Shown here in pieces: positions 28,126 through 37,184 of a DNA stretch of 64,000 nucleotides (within the stretch, counting starts at the first letter, position 1; the number at the start of each line of letters is the position of its first letter). The stretch comes from Acidobacteriota bacterium (GTDB lineage: Bacteria > Acidobacteriota > Terriglobia > Bryobacterales > Bryobacteraceae), in NCBI GenBank assembly GCA_014584705.1, contig JACTMJ010000031.1, positions 1 to 64,000 on the forward strand, read 5' to 3'. The notes beneath the pieces were generated by a model, which saw only the letters and a list, made by a program, of their open reading frames with translations, did not search any database and was not told the origin of the DNA. The position numbers and the translations under genes were made by a program.

Positions 28126-29283
28126 CTAGGATGGCACCGGCTCGTTCATCGCCGGCCGTCCCAGCCCGGTGCACCACACGACGCCCAGCGCCAGCAGGAT
28201 ATTGGTGATCGCGAACAGGAAAACCGGCACTAGGCCAAACTGGTCGCCGATCGCCCCGGCCACGGCTGCTCCGACTGCGACGAACAGGTCAAAGAACGCC
28301 GTCAGCGCGGCCAACGCGGAGGCCCGTTCATATTCCGATACGCGCTCCACGACAATTACGGCCAGCGAAGGCCAGGGGAAGGAATAGCCGAAACCGATAA
28401 TGGAAGCCGCCACCACGGACATCGGCACGGAACGGCTCAAAATCAGCAATCCGAAGCCCGCGGCCATGGTAGCCATCCCGCCCATCAGGGTCTTGCGCGG
28501 GCCCCAGCGGTCCGGGAGCGAGCCCAGCAGCAGGCGGGACGAAAGCACCGTCATCGCGAATGCGGTGAAGGCCGGCTCTCCCGCCAAGCCGCGCGAGTCC
28601 AGGAGCAGGGGCATGAACGTGGCCAGGACGGCGTAACCGATGTTGGTACACCCCAGGATCGATCCGGGCAGGGCAACCGCACCGAGCCGGAGCTTCGGTT
28701 TCGGACCTCCCTTGCGCACCGGTGGCGGCTCCGTGGCAAACAGGACCAGAACGCTCAACAGGCCCGCGCCGATCACCAGCATGGCGGTGTGCGGGAATGT
28801 CCCCATTGCCTGCGCCACCAGCGGACCCACCGCGAGCCCTCCCCAGACGCCGGACGCCAAGTAGCCGAGTGCCTGGCTGCGTCCGCCCTCCGGCGCCACA
28901 TCCACCACCCAGGCGACGGCACCGGTAAGCACGAAGGCCTCGCCCAGGCCATGGGCCAATCTTCCCACCGCAAACCCGGCTACCCCGAACAGGGGAAGGT
29001 ACAGGACGCCCGCAAGGGAGCAGAGGCAGAACCCCACCCAGAGGCCGACGCGTCTCCCGCGACGGTCGGTGAACGGCCCAGCCCAGAGCCTTCCCGCCAG
29101 GGCGGCGGCGGAGAGCATACCGACGAGGACACCGGTGTAGAAGCGGTCCAGGCCCAAGTCCTGCCGCAGATAGAGCGGCATCAGCGGCAGGGTGCTGCCA
29201 ATCGCGGAGAACGAGAGAAAAATAGAGACGATGACGAGGAGCGGAGTCAGGCGCTGGCGCATATTGCGGCTACGGTCTGCCAC
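28126..29283 (-). CDS. MFS transporter
   Basis: The 385-residue, strongly hydrophobic protein has about twelve predicted membrane helices. The first runs LLVIVSIFLSFSAIGSTLPLMPLYL. The MFS loop motif is present as GRLWAGPFTDRRGRRVGLW between helices 2 and 3, and a second copy at LLGSLPDRWGPRKTLMG after the mid-point. The substrate is unknown. The start is uncertain: ATG 29283 overlaps the stop of the upstream peptidase gene by 14 bases, while ATG 29262 (MRQRLTPL) avoids the overlap. It follows the peptidase on the same strand. Confidence 0.85.
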   Translation of the reverse strand: MADRSRNMRQRLTPLLVIVSIFLSFSAIGSTLPLMPLYLRQDLGLDRFYTGVLVGMLSAAALAGRLWAGPFTDRRGRRVGLWVGFCLCSLAGVLYLPLFGVAGFAVGRLAHGLGEAFVLTGAVAWVVDVAPEGGRSQALGYLASGVWGGLAVGPLVAQAMGTFPHTAMLVIGAGLLSVLVLFATEPPPVRKGGPKPKLRLGAVALPGSILGCTNIGYAVLATFMPLLLDSRGLAGEPAFTAFAMTVLSSRLLLGSLPDRWGPRKTLMGGMATMAAGFGLLILSRSVPMSVVAASIIGFGYSFPWPSLAVIVVERVSEYERASALAALTAFFDLFVAVGAAVAGAIGDQFGLVPVFLFAITNILLALGVVWCTGLGRPAMNEPVPS

Positions 29284-31393
29284 TCGGGCGGGTGATGAAC
29301 GGCGAACTGCCCTCCACCTGGATTTCTCCCGGCTGTTTGCCCGTCTTCACCCATTCATCCATCCAACCGATCACGTTCTTGTACCAGAATTCGCTGTTGC
29401 GCGGCTTGAGAATCCAATGGCCCTCGTCGGGGAAGAGGATCAGCTTCGACGGCACCTTGCGGAACTGGAGCGCGGTGAATAGCTGGAGACCCTGCCCAAT
29501 GGGAACGCGGTAGTCACGCTCTCCGTGGATCACCAGCGTCGGTGTGGAGAAGAACTCCACCCGCTTGCTGGGAGACCACTGCCGGTAAATATCCGGCGTC
29601 TGCCAGGGCGTGCCGCGGAACTCCCACAGGGTGAACCACTGCTCTTCGGTTTCACCGAACATGCTCTCCAGATCGTAGACCCCCGCGTGCGAAACCAGCG
29701 CCTTGAAGCGCGTCGTGTTTCCCAGGATCCAGTTCACCATGTAGCCGCCGTAGGAGCCGCCGGCCGCGCCGATGCGGTTCGCGTCCACGTAGGGCAGTTT
29801 CGCCACTTCGTCCACCACGGCCATGATGTCGAGATAGGCCCGGCCTCCCCAATCCGCACTCACTTCGTCCGTAAAGCGCTGGCCATAACCAGTGGAGCCG
29901 CGCGGATTTGGCATTACCACCAGATAGCCCGCGCTGGCGAAAATCTGCGGGTTCCAGCGATAGCTCCAGCTTTCGCCCCATGCGCCTTGCGGCCCGCCGT
30001 GGATGAGAAACATCACGGGATAGCGCTTTGCAGGGTCAAAGTCCGGCGGCTTTACGACGAAGCTCTGTACCTTTGCGCCATCCGCTCCGTCCACCGTGAA
30101 ATTTTCGAGCGGCGTCAACTGGCGCGAAGCCAGAATGCCGTCGTTCATTCGCCCGAGGGCCATCGCCACGCCGCCGTCCGAAGAGGCGACATAGATCTCA
30201 GCGGGTTTGCTGCCGCTTGCTTCGGCATAAACCAGCTTGCGCTGGTCTTTCGTGAAGCTGAGCGAGGAAACGCTCGCGGGGTTGTTGATGATCTGTTGTG
30301 TGCCTCCGCCGCTTGCGCGCACAAGGTGAGCGGTATGTCTGCCTCGGTCCTCGAGCGTGAAGGCGAGCCGCTGTGAATCCGGCATCCAGGTGAAATCGTC
30401 AATGGAACGGTCGACGCTATCAGTGATCGAAGCCCACTTCCCGGAAGCCCTCTCCATCACTACCAGCCGCCAGCGATCCGCCTCAAATCCCGCTTGCGCC
30501 TGCATGCGCCAGGCCAGGCTCTTGCCATCCGGAGAATAGCGCGGAGTGGTGTCGTTGCCCGGGTTGTTCGTGATTCGAACCGCTTCGCCGCCCGCGATGG
30601 GCACCACGTACAATTCGCCATTGGTACTCGTGGCGGGCACGGGGTCCGGGTTATGGACGTAGCAGACCTCGGCGCTATCCGGGGAGATGTCGTAATCGTC
30701 GCTTCCACCAAGCGAGAACGGGGGTACGTCCTTGTCTCCCGGGGTCAGGTCCACCGCGCCTGTGCCGTCCGCAAACACGGAGAAGATATGCTTGCGCTGC
30801 TTGCCCTGCCACTGGTTCCAGTGCCGGTAGAGCAGATGCGTGTATACCCGCGCGTTCACGGGGTTAGCCTTTTCTTCCGTCAGTCGCTTCTGGTTGCAAG
30901 CGTCGTCGGCTCCGCATTCGGGAAACACTTCACTCGTGAAGACGAGCCGTTTCCCGTCCGCGGAAACGAGGTGGCCGTCCGCGCCGGTAGAGAGTCGCGT
31001 TACCGCAACTTGCTCGGAGCCGTCGGGCCGCATCTTCCAAATCTGCTGTGGCTCGGTCCGGGAGGAAAGAAAGTAGATCGCGGATCCATCGGGAGCCCAG
31101 CGGGGACGGCTGTTGTTGCCCTGCGTCGTCAAGGCGCGTGGTGTACCGCCGACGATGGGAACCGTGTAAACCTGTGTTTCGGTCTTGTTTCCTTCGAGGT
31201 CCACCTTGGTTGCCTGAAAGGCCACCGTGAGTCCGTCGGGAGAAATCTGAGGGTCCGCCACTCGCGCGAGTTCCATCATGGCGCGCACATCAAAGGGCAG
31301 CTTGGCCAGATTGTCCGAAGGAGCAGCCGCCTGCTGTGACCACAACCCTGGCGCGCCGAGCACGCATAACAACGCGAACACGATTCGGCTCAT
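29270..31393 (-). CDS. Secreted S9-family prolyl oligopeptidase-type peptidase
   Basis: The protein is about 707 residues. A signal peptide (ends GLWSQQ) is followed by a beta-propeller with WD-like and TolB-type repeats (PQISPDGLTVAFQ, RPRWAPDGSAIYFLSS, TPRYSPDGKSLAWR). The C-terminal alpha/beta-hydrolase has the nucleophile elbow GGSYGGYM (Ser547), VIHGERDYRVP for the acid Asp, and FPDEGHWI for the His. It resembles DPP4 and acylaminoacyl peptidases and should cleave short peptides in the periplasm. Start 31393 gives a normal signal peptide; the upstream extension does not. Confidence 0.9.
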   Translation of the reverse strand: MSRIVFALLCVLGAPGLWSQQAAAPSDNLAKLPFDVRAMMELARVADPQISPDGLTVAFQATKVDLEGNKTETQVYTVPIVGGTPRALTTQGNNSRPRWAPDGSAIYFLSSRTEPQQIWKMRPDGSEQVAVTRLSTGADGHLVSADGKRLVFTSEVFPECGADDACNQKRLTEEKANPVNARVYTHLLYRHWNQWQGKQRKHIFSVFADGTGAVDLTPGDKDVPPFSLGGSDDYDISPDSAEVCYVHNPDPVPATSTNGELYVVPIAGGEAVRITNNPGNDTTPRYSPDGKSLAWRMQAQAGFEADRWRLVVMERASGKWASITDSVDRSIDDFTWMPDSQRLAFTLEDRGRHTAHLVRASGGGTQQIINNPASVSSLSFTKDQRKLVYAEASGSKPAEIYVASSDGGVAMALGRMNDGILASRQLTPLENFTVDGADGAKVQSFVVKPPDFDPAKRYPVMFLIHGGPQGAWGESWSYRWNPQIFASAGYLVVMPNPRGSTGYGQRFTDEVSADWGGRAYLDIMAVVDEVAKLPYVDANRIGAAGGSYGGYMVNWILGNTTRFKALVSHAGVYDLESMFGETEEQWFTLWEFRGTPWQTPDIYRQWSPSKRVEFFSTPTLVIHGERDYRVPIGQGLQLFTALQFRKVPSKLILFPDEGHWILKPRNSEFWYKNVIGWMDEWVKTGKQPGEIQVEGSSPFITRPSGRP

Positions 31394-31514
31394 AGGGATT
31401 ATTGTACTCACCGTTCCCGCCCGCGAGATCGCACAATCCCGTTTCCCGCATATCGCGTTTGTGGTAGTCTTCCTACAAATAACGGCGGAGAACCGCCGTT
31501 TGCGGGGGTCTGCC

Positions 31515-32690
31515 ATGCATCTTCTGAACGGGGAGCGGAAGGCATTTCCTGGCGAAGGGCGCTGCAAGGAATCGCGCCGAGATTGGCTCGCGCGGATGCT
31601 CGCGCTCGGTTTATGCGGACCCGCGCTCGCGTCCGCTTCTTCTACCGGCGGCCGTGCGGAACTTACGAAATGGTCCATGCCGGGGCTCTATCCGGGCCGC
31701 GTTGCGCACGTTACGCATCCGGGCTCTATCGTCTCGGGGGTCTACCAGAGCGAGCCTGTGCGAGAGATGATACGGCGCGGCATGATGGAACTCACCGGAG
31801 CGCCAGACTGGGTACAAGCCTGGCGGACCTTCTTCGAGCCCGGCGATGTGGTCGGCCTCAAACTCAACCCGGTGAGCCGCCCTTACGTCATCTCCTCCCC
31901 GGAAGTGGTGAGGGAGATCATTGCCGGTATCGAGGCCGCGGGCGTTCCGCGAAAGGATATCGTCGTCTACGACCGCTACAAGCAGGAATTCTATGGCGCC
32001 GGTTTCGATAAGTGGTTGCCCGACGATGTGCGCATCGCCTGGGGCACGGATTACAGCGATCCCACGCAGCAGCGGCTCGATGGCTACGACGCGGACCACT
32101 ACATGGACATGCAACTCACGCTGCCAGGTTTCGATCTGACAAACGAGCGCGCTCGCCGCTCCTATGCCGCGCGGTTTATCACGAAAGATGTAAATAAGAT
32201 GGTGAACCTGTGCCTGCTCAAACACCATCAGTCCGCCGGCATTACAATGGCGCTGAAGAATATGTCGCACGGCCTCGTGAATAACGTCAACCGGAGCCAT
32301 TCTTCACCGATGCTGAATGCCTGCGGGGCGTTCATCCCGGCGTCGGTATCCATCCCGGTGATCCGCGCGAAATGTGTCCTGCACATTGGCGATGGCATTA
32401 AGGCGCTGGCCCATGGCGGGCCGGTGATGAACCCCAGCCGCGCGAAGTATGTATGGGAACACAAGATGATGTACTTCTCCACCGATCCGGTTGCGATGGA
32501 TAGAATCGGGTGGGACGAACTCGATACGCAGCGCCGCAAGATGGGGATGCCGCCATTGGCCGAAGCGCAAAAAGACCAGGACAGCGGCTTTGTTCGCATG
32601 CAGCCCGAACACGTCACGATTGCTGGAGCGTTGGGCCTGGGGGTTTACGAGACAGCGAAGATGGACGTTCGCAAGATCAGCCTCGCATAG
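31515..32690 (+). CDS. Exported DUF362-domain protein
   Basis: The 391-residue protein has a Tat-like leader (ESRRDWLARMLALGLCGPALA). DUF362 features follow: VGLKLNPVSRPYVISSPEVVREIIAGIEAAGVPRKDIVVYDR, and VNLCLLKHHQSAGITMALKNMSHG with LKHH. DUF362 members are poorly characterised, some being iron-sulphur proteins; no Cys cluster is visible here. It is divergent from the S9 peptidase and lies 21 bases upstream of the RidA gene on the same strand, so the two are likely co-transcribed. Confidence 0.78.
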   Translation: MHLLNGERKAFPGEGRCKESRRDWLARMLALGLCGPALASASSTGGRAELTKWSMPGLYPGRVAHVTHPGSIVSGVYQSEPVREMIRRGMMELTGAPDWVQAWRTFFEPGDVVGLKLNPVSRPYVISSPEVVREIIAGIEAAGVPRKDIVVYDRYKQEFYGAGFDKWLPDDVRIAWGTDYSDPTQQRLDGYDADHYMDMQLTLPGFDLTNERARRSYAARFITKDVNKMVNLCLLKHHQSAGITMALKNMSHGLVNNVNRSHSSPMLNACGAFIPASVSIPVIRAKCVLHIGDGIKALAHGGPVMNPSRAKYVWEHKMMYFSTDPVAMDRIGWDELDTQRRKMGMPPLAEAQKDQDSGFVRMQPEHVTIAGALGLGVYETAKMDVRKISLA

Positions 32691-32711
32691 CCTATAAGGA
32701 GTTCAGAAAAC

Positions 32712-33158
32712 ATGAAGCCAACACGCCGCCGTTTTGCCGTTGCCGCCCTTGCGGGAGCCGTCCCATTCACACTGCGGGCGCAGGTCAGCAGCCCGGTGAA
32801 GAAAGTCCACTACCGCGGCGGCGGGAAGCCGGAGAAGATGCCCCTGTTTTCGGGCGCTGTGTCGTACGGGAACCTGCTTTTCATCGCGGGCAAGGGCGCT
32901 CACTTTGAGGGCGACATCCGGGCGCACACGAAGCATGTGCTCGATGAGGTGGAGAAGGAACTGGTAGCAGCCGGATCGTCGATGCAGAAGGTGCTGAAAT
33001 GCAACGTGTACCTCGCGGATCTGGCCGACTACAAGGCGATGAACGAGGTTTTCCTGGGCCGCTTCGGGGATGAGCCGCCGGTGCGCACGACGATCGCGGC
33101 CTACGGGGGAATTCCCGGCAACTCGTTGGTTGAGATCGACGTGATTGCGAGCTTGTAG
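32712..33158 (+). CDS. RidA/YjgF family protein with twin-arginine export leader
   Basis: The 148-residue protein opens with TRRRFAVAALAGAVPFTL, a twin-arginine-type leader not seen in cytoplasmic RidA. The mature domain matches the YjgF/YER057c/UK114 fold: FSGAVSYGNLLFIAGKGAH, DIRAHTKHVLDEVEKELVAAGSSMQKVLKCNVYLADL, and PVRTTIAAYGGIPGNSLVEIDVIA. The Arg in PVRTT and the late Glu are consistent with imine deaminase activity (hydrolysis of 2-imino acids). An exported RidA is unusual. Its neighbours include an exported PLP enzyme, the usual source of enamine/imine intermediates. Confidence 0.85.
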   Translation: MKPTRRRFAVAALAGAVPFTLRAQVSSPVKKVHYRGGGKPEKMPLFSGAVSYGNLLFIAGKGAHFEGDIRAHTKHVLDEVEKELVAAGSSMQKVLKCNVYLADLADYKAMNEVFLGRFGDEPPVRTTIAAYGGIPGNSLVEIDVIASL

Positions 33159-33179
33159 GGGAGCGGAGCATCGAAGACG

Positions 33180-34385
33180 CTAGATCGCCTCCTTCAGTAC
33201 CTCCCTCACCCGCCGCGCCACGCGCTCCGCGTCGCCGGGTTGCATCATCCATACGCCGAAGACGAGGCGTTCCCGGTCTGTGAGCGGACAGGCTTCGATG
33301 GAAGGCTCTCCGTCGGCCAGGCGCTGCATCGCTTCGATGGGCGTGAGTTTGACCGAGGATATATCCCAGCGCAGCACGAGATGGGGGACGTGATTGGCGA
33401 TCGGTGGCACAATCACCTCGCTGGTTACCGTTTTCACTTGCCTAGCCGCTTTCGCAATCACGTCGCAGCGCCGGTTCCATTCGCGGAGGTCGGCGGCGTG
33501 GTCGCGTCTCAGGTAGCTCTCCACCGCCACCATCATCGCGAGCATTTCTTCCTTGTTCACTTTCATACCGCGCGCGAGGGAATCGCTGAAGGGGGAGGTA
33601 TTCAGCCGTGCGGCTTCAATTAGATCTTTGCGCCCGAGCAGCAAGCCCGCGCTCTGCGGACCCATCAGGCCCTTGCCGCCGGAGAAGGTCACCAGATCAA
33701 AGCCCATCTTGAGATACTTCGAGAGATTCTCAACCGGCGGCACGTCGGCCGCACAGTCGATGAACGTGGGAACGCCATGCCGCTTCGCGAGCCTCACCCA
33801 CTCTGCATCCTTGATCCTGCCGCGATCGTTGGCGTCATTGAAGAACAGCATCATTGCCGTCCGGTCGCCCGCCAGACGCGCCACATCCTCGGGCGTTTCC
33901 AGTTCCACCATGGCTACCCCAGCGCTGCGCACGGCGTGATCGTAAGCAAAACGATGCGACTTCTGGATGAGCACCTCATTCCGCATTCCCGAGGTATCGG
34001 GCAAGCGCCGGATCTTTTCCGGATCGGTTCCGGTGAGGATGCCAGCCGTTCCCACGGTGAGCGCGCCCGCCGCGCCCGACGTTACCATGGCGGCTTCCGC
34101 CCCGGTCAATTCCGCGATGCGCGCGCCCACCGCATCCTGTAACTTGGTGAGTTTTACGTAGTGGCTAGTAGCGTATTGCCAGGCATCGCGCACCTCGGGT
34201 GGCATTACGGAAGCAGTCAGCGCCGTGTACGTGCCCGCGGCGTTGATAAAGGGCGTCACTCCAAGCTCCCGGAAGTAATCCCGGGCGGGTAGCTTTGCCC
34301 TCGGGGCGGCGCCCGCGATCCCCGCCAGCAGACCAAGCCCCGGAACCGAGGAGACCAGATCGAGGAAGCTTCGCCGGTTACACAT
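33180..34385 (-). CDS. Exported SelA-like PLP-dependent enzyme (aminotransferase class V fold)
   Basis: The 401-residue protein begins with a twin-arginine-type leader (CNRRSFLDLVSSVPGLGLLAGIAG). The body resembles SelA/D-glucosaminate-6-phosphate ammonia-lyase-like enzymes: FRELGVTPFINAAGTYT, AAMVTSGAAGALTVGTAG, and the PLP lysine region FSGGKGLMGPQSAGLL with Lys238. These enzymes use PLP for beta-elimination or related chemistry on amino acids or amino sugars. Paired gene sets of this family with a deacetylase-type amidohydrolase are known (EF_0837/0838 type), and here the amidohydrolase gene is divergent, 42 bases away. It converges on the RidA gene. Confidence 0.8.
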   Translation of the reverse strand: MCNRRSFLDLVSSVPGLGLLAGIAGAAPRAKLPARDYFRELGVTPFINAAGTYTALTASVMPPEVRDAWQYATSHYVKLTKLQDAVGARIAELTGAEAAMVTSGAAGALTVGTAGILTGTDPEKIRRLPDTSGMRNEVLIQKSHRFAYDHAVRSAGVAMVELETPEDVARLAGDRTAMMLFFNDANDRGRIKDAEWVRLAKRHGVPTFIDCAADVPPVENLSKYLKMGFDLVTFSGGKGLMGPQSAGLLLGRKDLIEAARLNTSPFSDSLARGMKVNKEEMLAMMVAVESYLRRDHAADLREWNRRCDVIAKAARQVKTVTSEVIVPPIANHVPHLVLRWDISSVKLTPIEAMQRLADGEPSIEACPLTDRERLVFGVWMMQPGDAERVARRVREVLKEAI

Positions 34386-34427
34386 GGTTGACCTCCAGGC
34401 CAAATTGGAATTGAATATAACAGCAAT

Positions 34428-35735
34428 ATGCGCACAATACACGCCCGTTTTTTCTCTCGCACAATCGTGGCACTTGGTCTGCTGGCGGCGCTCGCAACGG
34501 CTCAGCAAGCCGATGGGGCGTGGGACTTGCTGATCAAGGGCGGCCACGTGATTGACGCGCGCAATCGCATCGATCGCATCGCCGACGTTGCCATCAAGGA
34601 CGGGAAAATCGCAGGGGTGGCGGACGACTTGCCCGCCGCGCAAGCAAAACGGGTGGTGAATGCCCAGGGGCTTTATGTGACACCCGGCATCATTGACATC
34701 CATGCGCACGTCTACGCGGGCACGGGCTTGCGCGCATATACCGGGGACCTCAGCGTCTATCCCGATGGGTTTACGTATCGCTCCGGCGTCACTACCGTGG
34801 TCGATGCCGGTTCCGCAGGGTGGAGAAATTTCGCGGATTTCCGCCAGCGCGTGATTGACCGGGCGCACACTCGTGTCCTGGCATTTGTGAACATTGTGGC
34901 CGATGGCATGAGCCCCCGCGGGGAGAACGATCCCGGCGACATGCAGCCCCAGGAAGCCGCGCGCGTTGCTAAGGAGAACGCCGACGTCGTTATTGGTTTC
35001 AAGACTGCCCATTACGCAGGTCCCGGCTGGCACTCCATCGATAACGCAGTGGAGGCGGGACGCCTCGCCAATCTGCCCGTGATGGTGGATTTCGGCTATT
35101 TGGTAGGGGAACGCACCCTAAAGGAGTTGCTCGAAACAAAGCTTCGCGCCGGGGATATTTACACGCACTGTTACTCGCCGTTTCGTACGGAGTTGCTGCC
35201 CGACGGCACGGTGAACCCTGCCATGAGGAACGGGCGAAACCGCGGAGTGCTGTTCGACGTGGGCCATGGCGGCGGCAGCTTCTTCTGGAATGTCGCGGTG
35301 CCCGCCACGAAACAGGGTTTCTGGCCAGATACGATCTCCACCGATCTTCATGTCGGCAGCATGAACGGGGGGATGAAAGACTTGGCAAACGTGATGTCGA
35401 AGCTGATGGTTCTCGGCATGCCGCTCAAGGATGTGATCGCCGCCACTACCTGGCGCTCCGCGCAGGTCATCGGGCACCCCGCGCTGGGCCATCTCAGTGA
35501 AGGCGCCACCGCGGACCTCGCGGTCTTCCGCCTGGAGAAGGGCAACTTCGGATTCCTTGATGCTGCCGGCGCCCGCATGGATGGCAGCGTGCGCCTGCGC
35601 GCGGAACTCACGCTGCAGGCGGGCGAAGTGCGGTGGGACCTCAACGGCATCGCCACCGACGATTGGACCCAGTTCAAATATGTGCCGCGGGTGGAACCGA
35701 AGAAGCCTGTGCTGCCCGGCCAGAGCAGCCGGTAG
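34428..35735 (+). CDS. Secreted amidohydrolase, EF_0837/Atu3266-like deacetylase type
   Basis: The 435-residue protein has a signal peptide (ends ATAQQ) and the amidohydrolase barrel. Early motifs are GLYVTPGIIDIHAHVYAGTG (HxH metal site) and SGVTTVVDAGSAGW. ADVVIGFKTAHYAGPGW holds the Lys that often bridges the metals. ISTDLHVGSMNGG holds the later metal Asp. Family members remove acyl groups from small N-acyl amino acids or hydroxy acids and often neighbour SelA-like enzymes, as here. It is divergent from the PLP gene with only 42 bases between the starts. Confidence 0.85.
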   Translation: MRTIHARFFSRTIVALGLLAALATAQQADGAWDLLIKGGHVIDARNRIDRIADVAIKDGKIAGVADDLPAAQAKRVVNAQGLYVTPGIIDIHAHVYAGTGLRAYTGDLSVYPDGFTYRSGVTTVVDAGSAGWRNFADFRQRVIDRAHTRVLAFVNIVADGMSPRGENDPGDMQPQEAARVAKENADVVIGFKTAHYAGPGWHSIDNAVEAGRLANLPVMVDFGYLVGERTLKELLETKLRAGDIYTHCYSPFRTELLPDGTVNPAMRNGRNRGVLFDVGHGGGSFFWNVAVPATKQGFWPDTISTDLHVGSMNGGMKDLANVMSKLMVLGMPLKDVIAATTWRSAQVIGHPALGHLSEGATADLAVFRLEKGNFGFLDAAGARMDGSVRLRAELTLQAGEVRWDLNGIATDDWTQFKYVPRVEPKKPVLPGQSSR

Positions 35736-35756
35736 CGCGTGCTCGCGCGAGAGACT

Positions 35757-37184
35757 TTACGCGCTGGCGTCCATCCCGGCCTTCTTCAGCACCGCTTTCG
35801 TTCCATACGGAGCGCGCTGTTCGCGCCGCAAGTGGCTGTTCGCTTCCTCGCTATTGGTGAAGCGCTCCGCGGCGGCATCCCATTGCAATTCGCCGGGAAC
35901 CTGCATCGCAATATGCGCCACAAGGCAGGCGGAACAACTGCGGTGGCCGATCTCGGCATTGGTGGCTGGTGGCTTTCGGGTGCGAATGCTCGTTAACCAA
36001 TCGAGATGATGGTCCTCTTGGGGGCTCGCGTGCAAGTGGATCTCGTTCCGCTTCGTGCCCCTGCGCAGAATCCGCGGATCGTGCGCGTCGAGGGCCGCCG
36101 ACCGCGAGCCGGGCGCGGGCTCCCCGGCCTTGTATTTTCCGCGAGTCACCCAGATCCAGCCTTCCTCCCCCAGGAACTTCACGCCGGTCGGGTAGAAGTC
36201 TCCCACATAGACCGAGATATCGTTTGGGTAGTTCAGGCGTACGTGATAGTTGCCATGCACATCCCAGAGGCCGGGGCCCGGAGCGGGGAAGGTCGCGAGC
36301 GCCGTGGCCGAGATGGGGCCGCCATATTCCTGGTCCATCGCCCAATGCGCGATATCCAGATGATGCGCGCCCCAGCCGGTGATCATTCCCGCTCCGAACT
36401 GCTGGCAGCGCAGCCAGCCTGGGCGATCATAGCGACGCTTGCTATCGTCGGTTTGCGGATGTACGCGGTCTTCCGTGTAGGCAACTTCGGGGGTGGAGCC
36501 CAACCAGAAATCGTAATTAAGCGTCTCCGGTTTCGGCATCGGTGCGGGATTACCACCGGCGGGATCGTACGGAAGCCCGACGTAGATCTCCTTCAATTTG
36601 CCGATTCGCCCATTGCGCACCAGTTCGCAGGCCAGACGCCAGTTGAGGGCGCTACGCTGCTGACTGCCCACTTGCAGGATACGACCTGTCTTCTTGAGGA
36701 CGTCCGCCATGTGACGCCCTTCCTCAATTGTCAGGGAGGCCGGTTTCTGCAGGTAGATGTCCTTTCCGGCAAGGGCCGCTTCCATCGCGGGTTGCGCGTG
36801 CCAATGGTCTGGCGTCGAAATGCAAACAGCGTCAATGCTCTTGTCGGCCAAAATTTCCCGGTAGTCCGCGTAGGTCTTGATGCCGCTGTATGTATCCGTC
36901 CCCAGCCGCTTGGCATACTGCTCTTCGAGCGTTCGCTTGGCATCCTCGACGCGCACGGCGTCGAGATCGGCTACCGCCACAAAGCGCGCCAGATCGTGAT
37001 GAGCCAGTACACCGGGAAATTCGGAAGAGCGCGCGATGCGGCCGCAGCCGATCTGCGCGACCTGGATGCGGTTGCCGGGAGCGGATTGCCCGAAGACCGT
37101 GGAAGGTACGATGGCGGGAAACGCGGCGACAGCGCCAGCACTCTTCAGCCAGTCCCTGCGGCTGCTTTTCGAATCATCTTTCAT
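35757..37184 (-). CDS. Exported Gfo/Idh/MocA family oxidoreductase
   Basis: The 475-residue protein carries a Tat-type leader (SSRRDWLKSAGAVAAFPAI). A Rossmann start follows (QVAQIGCGRIARSSEFPG), then DAVCISTPDHWHAQPAMEAALAGKDIYLQKPASLTIEEG with the family's catalytic-Lys segment, and GWGAHHLDIAHWAMD in the second domain. Tat export fits a protein that folds with its bound NAD(P) before transport. It probably oxidises a glycoside or sugar at a secondary hydroxyl in the periplasm. The start ATG (37184) overlaps the stop of the ThuA gene in an ATGA arrangement. Confidence 0.9.
   Translation of the reverse strand: MKDDSKSSRRDWLKSAGAVAAFPAIVPSTVFGQSAPGNRIQVAQIGCGRIARSSEFPGVLAHHDLARFVAVADLDAVRVEDAKRTLEEQYAKRLGTDTYSGIKTYADYREILADKSIDAVCISTPDHWHAQPAMEAALAGKDIYLQKPASLTIEEGRHMADVLKKTGRILQVGSQQRSALNWRLACELVRNGRIGKLKEIYVGLPYDPAGGNPAPMPKPETLNYDFWLGSTPEVAYTEDRVHPQTDDSKRRYDRPGWLRCQQFGAGMITGWGAHHLDIAHWAMDQEYGGPISATALATFPAPGPGLWDVHGNYHVRLNYPNDISVYVGDFYPTGVKFLGEEGWIWVTRGKYKAGEPAPGSRSAALDAHDPRILRRGTKRNEIHLHASPQEDHHLDWLTSIRTRKPPATNAEIGHRSCSACLVAHIAMQVPGELQWDAAAERFTNSEEANSHLRREQRAPYGTKAVLKKAGMDASA

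Noticed and set aside
30494-31339. Plus-strand open frame of ~280 codons inside the S9 peptidase
   Set aside because: It lies wholly opposite a well-matched peptidase gene and shows no protein-like motifs.
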